A DNA stretch of 64,000 bases, taken from assembly GCF_029952525.1 (NCBI RefSeq), contig NZ_JASAOF010000006.1:124001-188000 (forward strand), read 5' to 3'. The translations under genes were made by a program, and so were the position numbers. Under the pieces are notes generated by a model. It did not search any database. It was not told where the DNA came from and worked only from the letters and a program-made list of their open reading frames with translations. Source of the stretch: Saccharopolyspora ipomoeae (lineage in GTDB: Bacteria > Actinomycetota > Actinomycetes > Mycobacteriales > Pseudonocardiaceae). Position 1 is the first letter of the stretch; every line of letters starts with the position of its first letter. This document shows positions 1-9,242 of the stretch, piece by piece.

Positions 1-482
1 ACCTGTTCGGCGGCATCGAGATCACCTACGGCATGACGCTGTGCCTGGTGCTGTACGCGGTGGTCTGGTACGCGCTGACCCGAACCGCTTGGGGCAGGCA
101 CGTCTACGCCGTGGGAAACGCGCCGGAAGCGGCGCGGTTGTCGGGCATCAAGGTCGACCGGACGTTGCTGTCGGTCTACCTCACCGCCGGGGTGATCTTC
201 GGGATCGCCGCCTGGCAGGCGCTCGGCCGGGTCCCCAACGCCGATCCGAACGCCTACCAGCTGGGCAACCTCGACTCGATCACCGCGGTCGTGCTCGGCG
301 GCACCAGCCTGTTCGGCGGACGCGGATCGGTGCTGGGCACGTTGATGGGAGCGCTGATCGTGGCGGTGCTGCGCTCCGGGCTCACCCAGCTCGGCGTCGA
401 CGCGCTCTACCAGGACGTGGCCACCGGTGCGCTGGTGATCGCCGCGGTGGTCTTCGACCGGCTGGCCAGGAGGCAACGATGA
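1..482 (+). CDS. Sugar ABC transporter permease, 3' part (RbsC/XylH family)
   Basis: This is the C-terminal part of an inner-membrane permease that would pass a sugar across the membrane with the ATPase encoded next. The frame is open from base 3, so the true start lies left of the window. About 159 residues are visible, with several hydrophobic segments, the family's cytoplasmic-loop signature (GNAPEAARLSGIKV) and the Gly-rich segment VVLGGTSLFGGRGSVLG typical of the BPD_transp_2 family. Its stop overlaps the ATPase start (ATGA), so the two are translationally coupled. The substrate cannot be told, because the binding protein is outside the window. Confidence 0.85.
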   Translation, partial: LFGGIEITYGMTLCLVLYAVVWYALTRTAWGRHVYAVGNAPEAARLSGIKVDRTLLSVYLTAGVIFGIAAWQALGRVPNADPNAYQLGNLDSITAVVLGGTSLFGGRGSVLGTLMGALIVAVLRSGLTQLGVDALYQDVATGALVIAAVVFDRLARRQR

Positions 483-1237
483 GCACACCGACGCTGTCGG
501 CCACGGGCCTGAGCAAGCACTACGGGCGGGTCACCGCCATCGACGACGCCGAGTTCGAGGTCTTCCCCGGTGAGGTGCTGGCCGTGGTCGGCGACAACGG
601 CGCGGGCAAGACCAGTCTGATCAAAGCGCTGTCCGGGGCGTTGATCCCGGACGCCGGGGAGATCCGGGTCGACGGGGAAGCGGTGCGCTTCCGGAGCCCC
701 CTGGACGCGCGGCGCTGCGGCATCGAGACCGTCCACCAGGACCTGGCGCTGGCCCCGGCGCAGGACATCGCGACCAACATGTTCCTGGGGCGCGAACGCC
801 GCAGGCCCGGGGTGCTGGGCGGGGTGCTGCGCGCGGTCGACCGGGCGCGGATGCGGGACGAGGCGCAGCGGGTGCTCGACGAGCTGGGGATCAAGGTGAA
901 GTCGATCAGCCAGCCGGTGGAGACGCTCTCCGGCGGTCAGCGCCAGGGCGTCGCGGTGGCCCGCGCGGCGGCGTTCGGCAGCAAGGCCGTGATCATGGAC
1001 GAGCCGACGGCGGCGCTGGGCGTGGCCGAGGCGGGCAAGGTCCTCGAACTCATCGACCGGATCCGCGAGCGAGGGCTTCCGGTCGTGCTGATCAGCCACA
1101 ACCTGCCGCACGTGTTCGACATCGCCGACCGGATCCACGTGCACCGGCTCGGCAGGCGCGTCGGGCTCGTCTCACCGCGCACCCACGACATGAACCAGGT
1201 CGTCGAGCTGATCACCGGAGCGAGGGAGGCAGCGTAG
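479..1237 (+). CDS. Sugar ABC transporter ATP-binding protein
   Basis: This 252-residue protein is the nucleotide-binding subunit that powers the preceding permease. It shows Walker A (GDNGAGKT), the signature LSGGQRQ, Walker B (AVIMDEPTAAL) and the switch His in VLISHN. It is the single-domain form (compare FrcA), not the ~500-residue duplicated RbsA/XylG form. The start is the ATG overlapping the permease stop; a longer open frame upstream is a shadow of the permease gene. No further transporter gene follows, so the binding protein must lie upstream. Confidence 0.9.
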   Translation: MSTPTLSATGLSKHYGRVTAIDDAEFEVFPGEVLAVVGDNGAGKTSLIKALSGALIPDAGEIRVDGEAVRFRSPLDARRCGIETVHQDLALAPAQDIATNMFLGRERRRPGVLGGVLRAVDRARMRDEAQRVLDELGIKVKSISQPVETLSGGQRQGVAVARAAAFGSKAVIMDEPTAALGVAEAGKVLELIDRIRERGLPVVLISHNLPHVFDIADRIHVHRLGRRVGLVSPRTHDMNQVVELITGAREAA

Positions 1238-1296
1238 GACGGACTTGCGAGGAGCGAGGTCCCGGGAGCGCGCCGCGGCCTCGACGGCTGAGCTCG

Positions 1297-1494
1297 TCAA
1301 CTGTCGACGATGGAGTGGTACTCCGTGAGCTGCGCGACGTAGCCGTCGATCTGCTCGTCGAGCTCGGCGAGCCGGGCGCGCAGCCGTTGCGCTTGCTGCG
1401 TCGAGGCGCCGGGGAGCTGCGCCGCGAGGTGCCCGTACTCGGCCAGCACCGCGGGGAGGTTGCTGGTGTCCTGCTGCCTGGGAATTCGCTCCAT
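1297..1494 (-). CDS. Small hypothetical protein
   Basis: This 65-residue, Gln- and Leu-rich, probably all-helical protein begins MERIPRQQDTSNLP and has a heptad-like stretch (QAQRLRARLAELDEQIDGYV) that could form a coiled coil. It lies antisense between the ABC ATPase and the dipeptidase gene. I do not recognise a family. No clear ribosome binding site precedes the ATG at 1494, so the start is uncertain. It is called because its composition is protein-like and no other gene covers the stretch. Confidence 0.5.
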   Translation of the reverse strand: MERIPRQQDTSNLPAVLAEYGHLAAQLPGASTQQAQRLRARLAELDEQIDGYVAQLTEYHSIVDS

Positions 1495-1632
1495 ATGCCG
1501 ATGGTGCGGCCGAACGCCCGATTCGTCGATTCGATCTACGGCGTGGCTTCGAACCCTGGTCGGGTGATCTCGACGGGATATGCTCAGCCGGAACGACCGA
1601 CCGGGTGAATCGAACCGGAACGAGGGAGTCCG

Positions 1633-2826
1633 ATGAGCGAAGCGGACGTGGTGGCCCAGGCGCGGAACCTGCTCGAGGTGACGCCGGTGCTCGACGGCCA
1701 CAACGACCTGCCCTGGGCGTTGCGCCAGCAGGTCCGCTACGACCTCGACCAGCGCGACATCGCCGCCGACCAGACCGGCAGGCTGCACACCGACCTCGCC
1801 CGGCTGGACGCCGGCGGCGTCGGCGGCCAGTTCTGGTCGGTCTACGTGCCGACCTCGCTGCAGGGCGACGACGCGGTGAGCGCGACGCTGGAGCAGATCG
1901 ACTGCGTCAAGGCGCTCGCCGCCCGCTACCCGCACCGGCTGCGCTTGGCCAACACCGCCGACGAGGTCGAGGCCGCCCGCGCCGACGGCAAGATCGCCTC
2001 GCTGATGGGCGCCGAGGGCGGGCACTCCATCAACTGCTCGCTGGCGACCCTGCGGGCGTTCTACGACCTGGGCGTGCGCTACCTGACGCTGACCCACAAC
2101 GACAACACCCCGTGGGCCGACTCGGCCACCGACGAGCCCGCCGCGAACGGCCTGACCCGCTTCGGCGAGGAGGTCGTGCGCGAGATGAACCGGATGGGCA
2201 TGCTCGTCGACCTCTCGCACGTCGCCGCCGACACCATGCGCGACGCGCTGCGCGTCAGCCGGGCCCCGGTGCTGTTCTCGCACTCCTCCTCGCGCGCGGT
2301 GTGCACGCACCCGCGCAACATCCCCGACGACGTGCTCGCCCAGCTGCCCGGCAACGGTGGCGTGGCGATGGCGACGTTCGTGACCAAGTTCGTGCTGCAG
2401 GAGTCGGTGGACTGGACCGCCGCCGCGCAGCGCGAGCTGGTCGCCCAGGGCTTCGACGAGCTGGACAGCTCGGAGGCGGCCAAGGAGGTGCTGCGCAAGT
2501 TCGAGGAGGCCAACCCGCAGCCGACGGCCACCGCCAAGACCGTGGCCGATCACCTCGACCACATGCGGGAGGTCGCCGGGATCGACCACATCGGCGTCGG
2601 CGGCGACTTCGACGGCACGATGTTCCTGCCGGAGGACCTCGACGACGTCTCCGGTTACCCGAACCTCATCGCCGAGCTGTTGGACCGCGGCTGGTCGGAG
2701 ACCGATCTGGGCAAGCTGACCTGGCACAACGGCGTGCGCGTGCTGCGCGACGCCGAGCGGGTGGCCGCGGAGCTGCAGCGGACCGAGTCGCCGTCGATCG
2801 CCACCATCGACGAGCTCGACGCCTGA
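1633..2826 (+). CDS. Membrane dipeptidase (peptidase family M19)
   Basis: This 397-residue enzyme belongs to the renal-dipeptidase family of zinc metallopeptidases that split dipeptides, including some with a D-amino acid. Metal and active-site motifs are visible: HND near residue 23 (DGHNDLPW), the bridging Glu in MGAEGGHS, the His residues in DLSHV and FSHSSSR, and the late Asp in GVGGDFDG. The length is normal for the family. There is no signal peptide, so it is probably cytoplasmic. A GA-rich Shine-Dalgarno (gaggga) lies just before the ATG. It stands alone and is followed by a strong hairpin. Confidence 0.92.
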   Translation: MSEADVVAQARNLLEVTPVLDGHNDLPWALRQQVRYDLDQRDIAADQTGRLHTDLARLDAGGVGGQFWSVYVPTSLQGDDAVSATLEQIDCVKALAARYPHRLRLANTADEVEAARADGKIASLMGAEGGHSINCSLATLRAFYDLGVRYLTLTHNDNTPWADSATDEPAANGLTRFGEEVVREMNRMGMLVDLSHVAADTMRDALRVSRAPVLFSHSSSRAVCTHPRNIPDDVLAQLPGNGGVAMATFVTKFVLQESVDWTAAAQRELVAQGFDELDSSEAAKEVLRKFEEANPQPTATAKTVADHLDHMREVAGIDHIGVGGDFDGTMFLPEDLDDVSGYPNLIAELLDRGWSETDLGKLTWHNGVRVLRDAERVAAELQRTESPSIATIDELDA

Positions 2827-2861
2827 TCCGAGCGGGCTTCGCGCCCGCGGCACCACACCTC

Positions 2862-2897
2862 CGCTGCGCCGACCCGGTGATCCGGGTCGGCGCAGCG
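2862..2897 (+). terminator. Hairpin after the dipeptidase gene
   Basis: A perfect 16-bp inverted repeat (2862-2877 with 2882-2897) encloses a TGAT loop, 35 bases past the dipeptidase stop. There is no clear T-run, which is common for GC-rich actinobacterial terminators. It separates the dipeptidase transcript from the hopanoid operon. Confidence 0.75.
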
Positions 2898-3172
2898 TCG
2901 TCTCCTCCGTCGCAGTCGGTAGTCGACTGGTCCAAAGTGGTCAGGTCGTGCCACTCGATCCGGCCACCTGCTGGCGAGTCGGCGCGAGCCCGTTCCCCGG
3001 GATGTCCAATATGGAACCGGGGAGAAGGTGCTTGGTCGAACACCGGCGCGAATCACCGTGATTCACGGGTTTGCCAGTGGTTCGCGGGGGTTCCCGGTTC
3101 GCCCTGCGCTGCCGCAGGGGCGCTCATACGATGCCGGTTGCGCCTCCTGGCCGGTGGATAGGAGGAGGACCG
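2898..3172 (+). promoter_or_regulatory. Leader region of the hopanoid operon
   Basis: This non-coding stretch holds whatever promoter drives the hopanoid operon. I could not assign -35/-10 boxes with confidence. The only clear element is a strong Shine-Dalgarno (ggaggagg, about 3161-3168) five bases before the hpnC ATG; it decides that start over an upstream in-frame ATG at 3071. Confidence 0.4.
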
Positions 3173-4081
3173 ATGGTCTTGTCGTTGCCGGACGAGACGC
3201 TGTCCGGTGAGGATCCCGAACACCCGGAGGGGTCAGGGCGTTCGGGCGAGTTCCCGCGCAGCGCCGCGGTGCTGGCGCGGATGCGTTCCGAGAACTTCCC
3301 GGTGGCCTCCCGCGTCCTGCCCCGGGGCGTGCGCAGGCACCTGCACGCGCTCTACGGCTACTTCCGGCTCGTCGACTACGCCGGTGACGAGGCGCCCGGC
3401 AACCGCGAGGCGCTGCTGGACTTCCTCGAACACGACCTCGAACGCGCCTACGCGGGTTCCGCGCGGCTGCCGCTCATGCGGGGGCTGCAGGAGACCGTCG
3501 CCGAGTGCGCGATCCCGGTGTCCACACTGGCCAAGCTGATCGAGGCCAACCGCCGCGACCAGCACGTCAAGCGCTACGCGGACTTCGCCGAGCTGCTGGA
3601 CTACTGCGCGCTGTCGGCCAACCCGGTGGGGGAGTCGGTGCTGCACGTGTTCGGCCGCGCCGAGGAGGGGCTGATCGCGCTGTCCGACCGGGTCTGCACC
3701 GCCCTGCAGATCCTGGAGCACCTCCAAGATCTCGCCGAGGACCACCGGGCGGGCCGGATCTACGTGCCCGCCGAGGACCTCGCGCGCTACGGCTGCCAGG
3801 AGCTCGACCTGGCGGCTCCGCGCGCCTCCACCGCGCTGCGCGGGCTGGTGCGCTTCGAGGTCGAGCGCGCTCGCCGCATGCTGCGGGACGGCAGCGTGCT
3901 CGTCGGTGCCCTGTCGGGAACCGCGCGGGTGGCCGTGGCCGGCTACGTCGGTGGAGGGCTGGCCACGGTCGCCGCGTTCGCCGCGGCCGGACACGACCCG
4001 CTGGCCGCACCGGTCAGCCCGAGCAGGTCGCGCACCTTCGCCGAGTGGGCGCGACTGCACGCGATGGGAGGGACCCGGTGA
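3173..4081 (+). CDS. hpnC: Squalene synthase HpnC (hydroxysqualene synthase)
   Basis: This 302-residue squalene/phytoene-synthase family protein is the first gene of the hopanoid operon. HpnC converts presqualene diphosphate, made by HpnD, to hydroxysqualene. The two Asp-rich metal/diphosphate-binding motifs are present: DYAGD in YFRLVDYAGDEAPG and DLAED in EHLQDLAEDHRAGR. The start chosen follows a near-perfect Shine-Dalgarno. Assignment to HpnC rather than HpnD rests on gene order and on the more diverged first motif. It overlaps hpnD by four bases. Confidence 0.92.
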   Translation: MVLSLPDETLSGEDPEHPEGSGRSGEFPRSAAVLARMRSENFPVASRVLPRGVRRHLHALYGYFRLVDYAGDEAPGNREALLDFLEHDLERAYAGSARLPLMRGLQETVAECAIPVSTLAKLIEANRRDQHVKRYADFAELLDYCALSANPVGESVLHVFGRAEEGLIALSDRVCTALQILEHLQDLAEDHRAGRIYVPAEDLARYGCQELDLAAPRASTALRGLVRFEVERARRMLRDGSVLVGALSGTARVAVAGYVGGGLATVAAFAAAGHDPLAAPVSPSRSRTFAEWARLHAMGGTR

Positions 4082-4941
4082 CGCAACCGACTCGGATCCG
4101 CGACGCCTACCTGGAGTGCGAGCGGATCACCCGCGCGCAGGCGCGCAACTTCTCCTACGGCATCCGGCTGCTGCCGGGCCCGAAGCGCCGCGCGCTGTCG
4201 GCGGTCTACGCCTTCGCCCGCCGCATCGACGACATCGGTGACGGGGAGCTGCCGCGCGAGGAGAAGCTGCGCGAGCTCAAGCAGTGCCGCGAAGCCGTGC
4301 ACCAGGCCTCGATCGGCTCGACCGACCCCGTGCTGGCCGCGCTGGGCGACGCCGCGAGCCGGATGCCGCTGCCGCTGGAGGCGTTCGACGAGCTCATCGA
4401 CGGCTGCGAGGCCGACGTGCGCGGCACGAGCTACGCGACCTTCGACGAGCTGCTGCACTACTGCCGCTGCGTGGCCGGGACGATCGGCAGGTTGTCGCTG
4501 GGCGTGTTCGGCACCGACGACCCCAGCACCGCCAGGGAGCGCGCCGACGCGCTCGGGGTGGCGCTGCAGCTGACCAACATCCTGCGCGACGTCCGGGAGG
4601 ACCAGCTCAACGGGCGGGTCTACCTGCCCGCGGGCGATCTCGCGCACTTCGGCGTCCGGCTGGAGCCGGGTGGCGGTTTCGTCGAGGACACCACCCGCTG
4701 GAACCGGCTGGTGCGCTTCCAGGCCGCTCGCGCCGAACGCTGGTACACCGAGGGGTTCCGGCTGCTGCCGATGCTGGACCGGCGCTCGCGCGCCTGCTGC
4801 GCGTCGATGGCCGGGATCTACCACGAGCTGCTGGTGCGCATCGCCTCCAACCCGAACGCCGCGATGCGCGAGCGCACGTCGCTGACGGGGTGGCGCAAGG
4901 CCGGAGTGGCGGCCCGATCGCTGGCGGGGATGGCACCGTGA
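4078..4941 (+). CDS. hpnD: Presqualene diphosphate synthase HpnD
   Basis: This 287-residue prenyl-joining enzyme of the squalene/phytoene-synthase family couples two farnesyl diphosphates to presqualene diphosphate. It has canonical Asp-rich motifs: RRIDDIGD in the first third and NILRDVREDQLNGRVYLP in the middle. It begins with GTG inside the end of hpnC (GTGA overlap) and ends overlapping hpnE the same way. Together HpnC, HpnD and HpnE replace eukaryotic-type squalene synthase. Confidence 0.93.
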   Translation: MTQPTRIRDAYLECERITRAQARNFSYGIRLLPGPKRRALSAVYAFARRIDDIGDGELPREEKLRELKQCREAVHQASIGSTDPVLAALGDAASRMPLPLEAFDELIDGCEADVRGTSYATFDELLHYCRCVAGTIGRLSLGVFGTDDPSTARERADALGVALQLTNILRDVREDQLNGRVYLPAGDLAHFGVRLEPGGGFVEDTTRWNRLVRFQAARAERWYTEGFRLLPMLDRRSRACCASMAGIYHELLVRIASNPNAAMRERTSLTGWRKAGVAARSLAGMAP

Positions 4942-6299
4942 GCCGGGGGAGCGTCGTGGTCGTCGGTGGTGGTCTCGCCGGGATCACCGCCGCGCTGGAG
5001 TGCCGCGAGCGCGGCTACGCCGTGCAGCTGCTGGAGGCGCGTCCCAGGCTGGGTGGCGCCACCTACTCGTTCGCGCGCGGTGAGCTGCTCGTCGACACCG
5101 GCCAGCACGTGCTGCTGCGCTGCTACAGCGCCTACCTCGACCTGCTGCGCAGGATCGGCGCGGCCGACGGGGTGCGGATGCAGCAGCGCTTCGCGGTCCC
5201 GGTGCTCAGCCCCGGCGCCGCACCCGCGACGCTGCGGCGCTGGAACCTGCGCGCCCCGGCCCACCTCACCCCGGCGCTGCTGGGCTACCGGAAGCTGACC
5301 GTGCTGCAGCGGGCCCGGGTCGCGCGCACCGCGCTCGCGCTGCGCAAGCTCGACCCCGCTGATCCGGAGCTGGACGAGCAGAGCTTCGGGCAGTGGCTGC
5401 GGGACCGGGGCGAGACGCCGCGCGCGGTGGACGCGCTGTGGGGCCTGCTGGCGGTGGCCGCGCTCAACGCCGAACCGGAGAACGCCTCGATGGCCTTGGC
5501 CGCCAAGGTGTTCCGCACCGGAGTGCTCGACTCGGCGTCCGCCTGCGACATCGGCATCCCGCAGCGCCCGCTGTCGCAGCTGCACGGCGAGGCCGGGCTG
5601 CGGGCGCTGACGGCGGCGGGCGCGCAGGTGCGGCTGCGCTGCAAGGTGCGTGCGATCCGGCGCGGCCCCAACGGTTTTCAGATCCCCGTCGACGACCAGG
5701 CCGGGCAGGCGGAGCTGTCGGCGGACTCGGTGGTCGTGGCGACGCCGCACCCGGCCGCGGCCGGGCTGCTGGCCGACCTGCCGGTGCGCGGTGCGTGCGA
5801 CTGGGAGCGGCTGTCGTCGGCACCGATCGTCAACGTCCACGCCCACTTCGACCGCCAGGTCACCGACCTGGAGATGGCCGCCGCGCTGGACTCGCCGGTG
5901 CAGTGGGTCTTCGACCGCACCCGCATCTCCGGGGCGCGCACCGGCCAGTACCTGGCGCTGTCGCAGTCGGCGGCCCAGCAGGAGCTCGGGATGCGCACCG
6001 AGGACCTGCGCGAGACCTTCCTGCCCGCGCTGCGGGACCTGTTCCCCGCCGCCCGGCAAGCGCAGCTGCTGGACTTCTTCGTCACCCGAGAACCCCACGC
6101 CACCTTCCGGCAGGCACCGGGCACCGCGTCGCTGCGGCCAGGGGCCCGCACCAACGTGCCGGGGCTGGTGCTGGCCGGGGCCTGGACCGCGACCGGCTGG
6201 CCGGACACCACCGAAGGCGCCGTGCGCAGCGGGATCAGCGCAGCCGAGGTGGTCGAGGACCGGCAGCGATCACCGCAGAGCGTGGAGGTGACGGCATGA
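4938..6299 (+). CDS. hpnE: Hydroxysqualene dehydroxylase HpnE
   Basis: This 453-residue FAD-dependent amine-oxidase/phytoene-desaturase family protein removes the hydroxyl of hydroxysqualene to give squalene. The N-terminus carries the dinucleotide-binding fold (VVVVGGGLAGITAALE, then LLEARPRLGG); the C-terminus has the second FAD signature (GLVLAGAWTATGWPDTTEGAVRSG). The GTG start overlaps the hpnD stop and the stop overlaps the next ATG, so expression is coupled through the operon. Confidence 0.93.
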   Translation: MSRGSVVVVGGGLAGITAALECRERGYAVQLLEARPRLGGATYSFARGELLVDTGQHVLLRCYSAYLDLLRRIGAADGVRMQQRFAVPVLSPGAAPATLRRWNLRAPAHLTPALLGYRKLTVLQRARVARTALALRKLDPADPELDEQSFGQWLRDRGETPRAVDALWGLLAVAALNAEPENASMALAAKVFRTGVLDSASACDIGIPQRPLSQLHGEAGLRALTAAGAQVRLRCKVRAIRRGPNGFQIPVDDQAGQAELSADSVVVATPHPAAAGLLADLPVRGACDWERLSSAPIVNVHAHFDRQVTDLEMAAALDSPVQWVFDRTRISGARTGQYLALSQSAAQQELGMRTEDLRETFLPALRDLFPAARQAQLLDFFVTREPHATFRQAPGTASLRPGARTNVPGLVLAGAWTATGWPDTTEGAVRSGISAAEVVEDRQRSPQSVEVTA

Positions 6300-7303
6300 C
6301 CGCAGTCCTGCCCCTGGCGCTGCGCAGCGCCAAGGAATCGGTGGAACCCGCGCTGCGCTCGGCGGTGGCGCGTCTCGACGTCGACACCCGCCGCGTCGCC
6401 GAGTACCACTTCGGCTGGAGCGACGCCCAGGGCGCGCCCACCGACGCCGGGGGCAAGGCGCTGCGCCCGGCTCTGGCGCTGGCCGCCAGCGAAATCGCCT
6501 GCGGCGACCCGGAATCCGGCGTCGCCGGTGCCGCGGCGGTGGAGCTGGTGCACAACTTCTCGCTGCTGCACGACGACCTGATGGACGGCGACACCTCGCG
6601 CAGGCACCGGCCCACCGCCTGGACCGTGTTCGGCTCCTCGCCGGCGATCCTGGCCGGTGACGCGCTGCTGGCGGTCGCACCCGAGGTGCTGCTGGAATCC
6701 GCCGCGCCGCACGCCTCGGTGGCGGTGCGGTCGCTGTCGGCGACCACCCGGGTGCTCATCGCCGGGCAGGCCGCCGACCTCGACTTCGAGAGCCGCACCG
6801 ACGTCGACCTCACCGAGTGCTTGAGCATGGCGCACGACAAGACCGCCGCGCTGCTGGCCTGCGCCTGCTCCATCGGGCCGCTGAGCGCGGGCGCGCCGCG
6901 CGGGAAGGTGCGCGCGCTGCACGGCTACGGCACCGAGCTGGGGATGGCGTTCCAGCTCGTCGACGACCTGCTGGGCCTCTGGGGAGACCCGGAGGTCACC
7001 GGCAAGCCGGTCCTGTCGGACCTGCGCACCCGCAAGAAGTCGGTCCCGGTGGTGCACGCCCTGACCTCCGGCACCGCAGCGGGCGAGCGGCTATCGGAGC
7101 TCTACGAGCAGTCCGAGCCGCTCACCGAGGAGCAGTTGCACGAAGCCGCCGAGATGGTGCGCCGCGCCGGTTCCGAGGACTGGACGCGACGGGAGTGCCG
7201 GCGTCGGCTGGAGCGCGCGGAGGCGGCGCTGGAAGCCGGATCGCTGGGCGACACCGCGGCACTGGGAGAGCTCGCCGAATTCATCGTACGGAGGAAGCTT
7301 TGA
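6296..7303 (+). CDS. Polyprenyl diphosphate synthase (farnesyl/geranylgeranyl type)
   Basis: This 335-residue trans-isoprenyl diphosphate synthase presumably supplies the farnesyl diphosphate used by HpnD. The first Asp-rich motif is DDLMD within LLHDDLMDGD. The second region reads FQLVDDLLGLWGD, with DDLLG in place of the strict DDxxD, as in many actinobacterial homologues. Lys and Arg for the diphosphate lie in GGKALRPAL. Its place between hpnE and shc is usual in actinobacterial hopanoid clusters. Chain length cannot be fixed from sequence alone. Confidence 0.9.
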   Translation: MTAVLPLALRSAKESVEPALRSAVARLDVDTRRVAEYHFGWSDAQGAPTDAGGKALRPALALAASEIACGDPESGVAGAAAVELVHNFSLLHDDLMDGDTSRRHRPTAWTVFGSSPAILAGDALLAVAPEVLLESAAPHASVAVRSLSATTRVLIAGQAADLDFESRTDVDLTECLSMAHDKTAALLACACSIGPLSAGAPRGKVRALHGYGTELGMAFQLVDDLLGLWGDPEVTGKPVLSDLRTRKKSVPVVHALTSGTAAGERLSELYEQSEPLTEEQLHEAAEMVRRAGSEDWTRRECRRRLERAEAALEAGSLGDTAALGELAEFIVRRKL

Positions 7304-9240
7304 CCGATCAGCTGCAACAGTCCGCGCGATCCGCCGCCACGGCGGTGGAGATCCCCAGCCAGGGCGCGGCGCGCGCCGACGCGCGGATGGCCGCGCTGGC
7401 CGCCCGGGACCACCTGCTGTCGTTGCAAAGCCCGGAGGGCTGGTGGAAGGGCGAGCTGCAGACCAACGTGACGATGGACGTCGAGGACCTGCTGCTGCGG
7501 CAGTTCCTCGGCATCCGGACCGACGCCGAGACCGAGCAGGCGGCCCGCTGGATCCGGTCGCAGCAGCGCGAGGACGGCACCTGGGCGACGTTCCACGGCG
7601 GTCCCGGCGACCTGTCGACCACGGTCGAGGCCTACACCGCGCTCAAGCTAGCCGGCGACGACGTCGAGGCCGCGCACATGCGGCTCGCGCGCGAGTGGGT
7701 CCTGGCGCACGGCGGGCTGGAGGAGACCCGGGTGTTCACCCGGATCTGGCTGGCGCTGTTCGGCGAGTGGTCCTGGGACGACCTGCCGGCCATGCCGCCC
7801 GAGGTGGTGCTGCTGCCGAAGTGGTGCCCGCTCAACGTCTCCGACTGGGCCTGCTGGGCGCGGCAGACCGTGGTGCCGCTGACCGTGGTGTGCACCCTGC
7901 GGCCGCGTCGCGACCTGGGCATCACCGTCCGCGAGCTGCGCTCCGGGCGACCGGCCTCGGCGCCGCGCCGCGAGTGGTCCTGGGCCTACGGCTTCCACAG
8001 CCTCGACCGCGTCCTGCACCGCTACCACCGGCGGCCGGTGAAGTCGCTGCGGCGGCACGCGATGCTGCGCGCCGCCGAGTGGATCGTGGCCCGCCAGGAG
8101 GCCGACGGCTCGTGGGGCGGTATCCAGCCGCCGTGGGTGTACTCGATCCTCGCGCTGCACCTGCTCGGCTACCCGATGAACCACCCGGTGATCGCGAAGG
8201 GGCTAGGCGGGCTGGAGCGGTTCCTCATCCGCGAGCAGACCCCGGAGGGCACGGTGCGCAGGCTGGAGGCCTGCCAGTCGCCGGTGTGGGACACGGTGCT
8301 GGGCGTGCAGGCGCTGCACGACGCCGGGGTGCCCGGCGATCACCCGTCGCTGCGGCGCGCGGCGGACTTCCTGCTGGCCGAGGAGATCCGGGTCAAGGGC
8401 GACTGGGCCGTGCAGCGGCCCGAGCTGCCCGCGGGCGGGGGCTGGGCCTTCGAGTTCGACAACGACGGCTACCCCGACATCGACGACACCGCGGAGGTGC
8501 TGCTGGCGCTCAACCGCGTCGACCACCCCGATCCCGACGCGGTGCGCGGTGCGATCGAGCGCGGCTTGCGGTGGCTGCGCGGCATGCGCTCGAAGGACGG
8601 CGGCTGGGCCGCCTTCGACGCCGACAACACGCGGCAGCTGGTCCGCAAGCTGCCGTTCTGCGACTTCGGCGAGGTCATCGACCCGCCATCGGCGGACGTC
8701 ACCGCGCACGTCGTGGAGGCGCTGGCGGTGCTCGGCGAGGACGACGAGGTGCTGCGCGGCGGCGTGAAGTGGTTGCTGGCCAACCAGGAGCGGGACGGGT
8801 CGTGGTTCGGGCGGTGGGGCGCCAACCACGTCTACGGCACCGGCGCCGTCGTGCCCGCCCTGGTCGCGGCCGGGGTCGATCACCACCACCGGGCGCTGCG
8901 CGACGCCGCGCGGTGGCTGGAGCAGCACCAGAACACCGACGGCGGCTGGGGCGAGGACCTGCGCTCCTACGACGATCCGCAGTGGATCGGGCGCGGCACC
9001 TCCACCGCTTCGCAGACCGGCTGGGCGCTGATGGCGCTGCTGGCGATGAACCGGCACGACAGCGACGCCGTGCGCCGCGGCATCGGCTACCTGGCCCGGA
9101 GCCAGCGGGCCGACGGCGGCTGGGACGAACCGCAGTTCACCGGGACCGGGTTCCCCGGCGACTTCTACATCAACTACCACCTGTACCGGGTGATCTTCCC
9201 GCTGACCGCGCTCGGGCGCTACCTGCGGGACGGGGAGTGA
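7300..9240 (+). CDS. shc: Squalene-hopene cyclase
   Basis: This 646-residue class II terpene cyclase turns squalene into hopene/hopanol at the membrane. The catalytic acid motif DIDDTA is at residues 393-398 (family DXDDTA). Several QW repeats are visible (for example ADGSWGGIQPPW, KDGGWAAFDADN, ERDGSWFGRWG, TDGGWGEDLRSY, ADGGWDEPQF). The start is a TTG at 7300 overlapping the preceding stop (TTGA) and preceded by a ggaggaa ribosome binding site, which extends the protein to full family length. Confidence 0.95.
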   Translation: MTDQLQQSARSAATAVEIPSQGAARADARMAALAARDHLLSLQSPEGWWKGELQTNVTMDVEDLLLRQFLGIRTDAETEQAARWIRSQQREDGTWATFHGGPGDLSTTVEAYTALKLAGDDVEAAHMRLAREWVLAHGGLEETRVFTRIWLALFGEWSWDDLPAMPPEVVLLPKWCPLNVSDWACWARQTVVPLTVVCTLRPRRDLGITVRELRSGRPASAPRREWSWAYGFHSLDRVLHRYHRRPVKSLRRHAMLRAAEWIVARQEADGSWGGIQPPWVYSILALHLLGYPMNHPVIAKGLGGLERFLIREQTPEGTVRRLEACQSPVWDTVLGVQALHDAGVPGDHPSLRRAADFLLAEEIRVKGDWAVQRPELPAGGGWAFEFDNDGYPDIDDTAEVLLALNRVDHPDPDAVRGAIERGLRWLRGMRSKDGGWAAFDADNTRQLVRKLPFCDFGEVIDPPSADVTAHVVEALAVLGEDDEVLRGGVKWLLANQERDGSWFGRWGANHVYGTGAVVPALVAAGVDHHHRALRDAARWLEQHQNTDGGWGEDLRSYDDPQWIGRGTSTASQTGWALMALLAMNRHDSDAVRRGIGYLARSQRADGGWDEPQFTGTGFPGDFYINYHLYRVIFPLTALGRYLRDGE

Positions 9241-9242
9241 AC

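Noticed and set aside
2079-2537. Minus-strand frame inside the dipeptidase gene
   Set aside because: It is antisense to strong coding sequence with conserved metal-binding motifs.
1605-3161. 518-residue plus-strand frame over the dipeptidase gene
   Set aside because: It is Arg/Ala/Gly/Pro-rich, typical of an out-of-frame shadow in GC-rich DNA; the M19 motifs are in the other frame.
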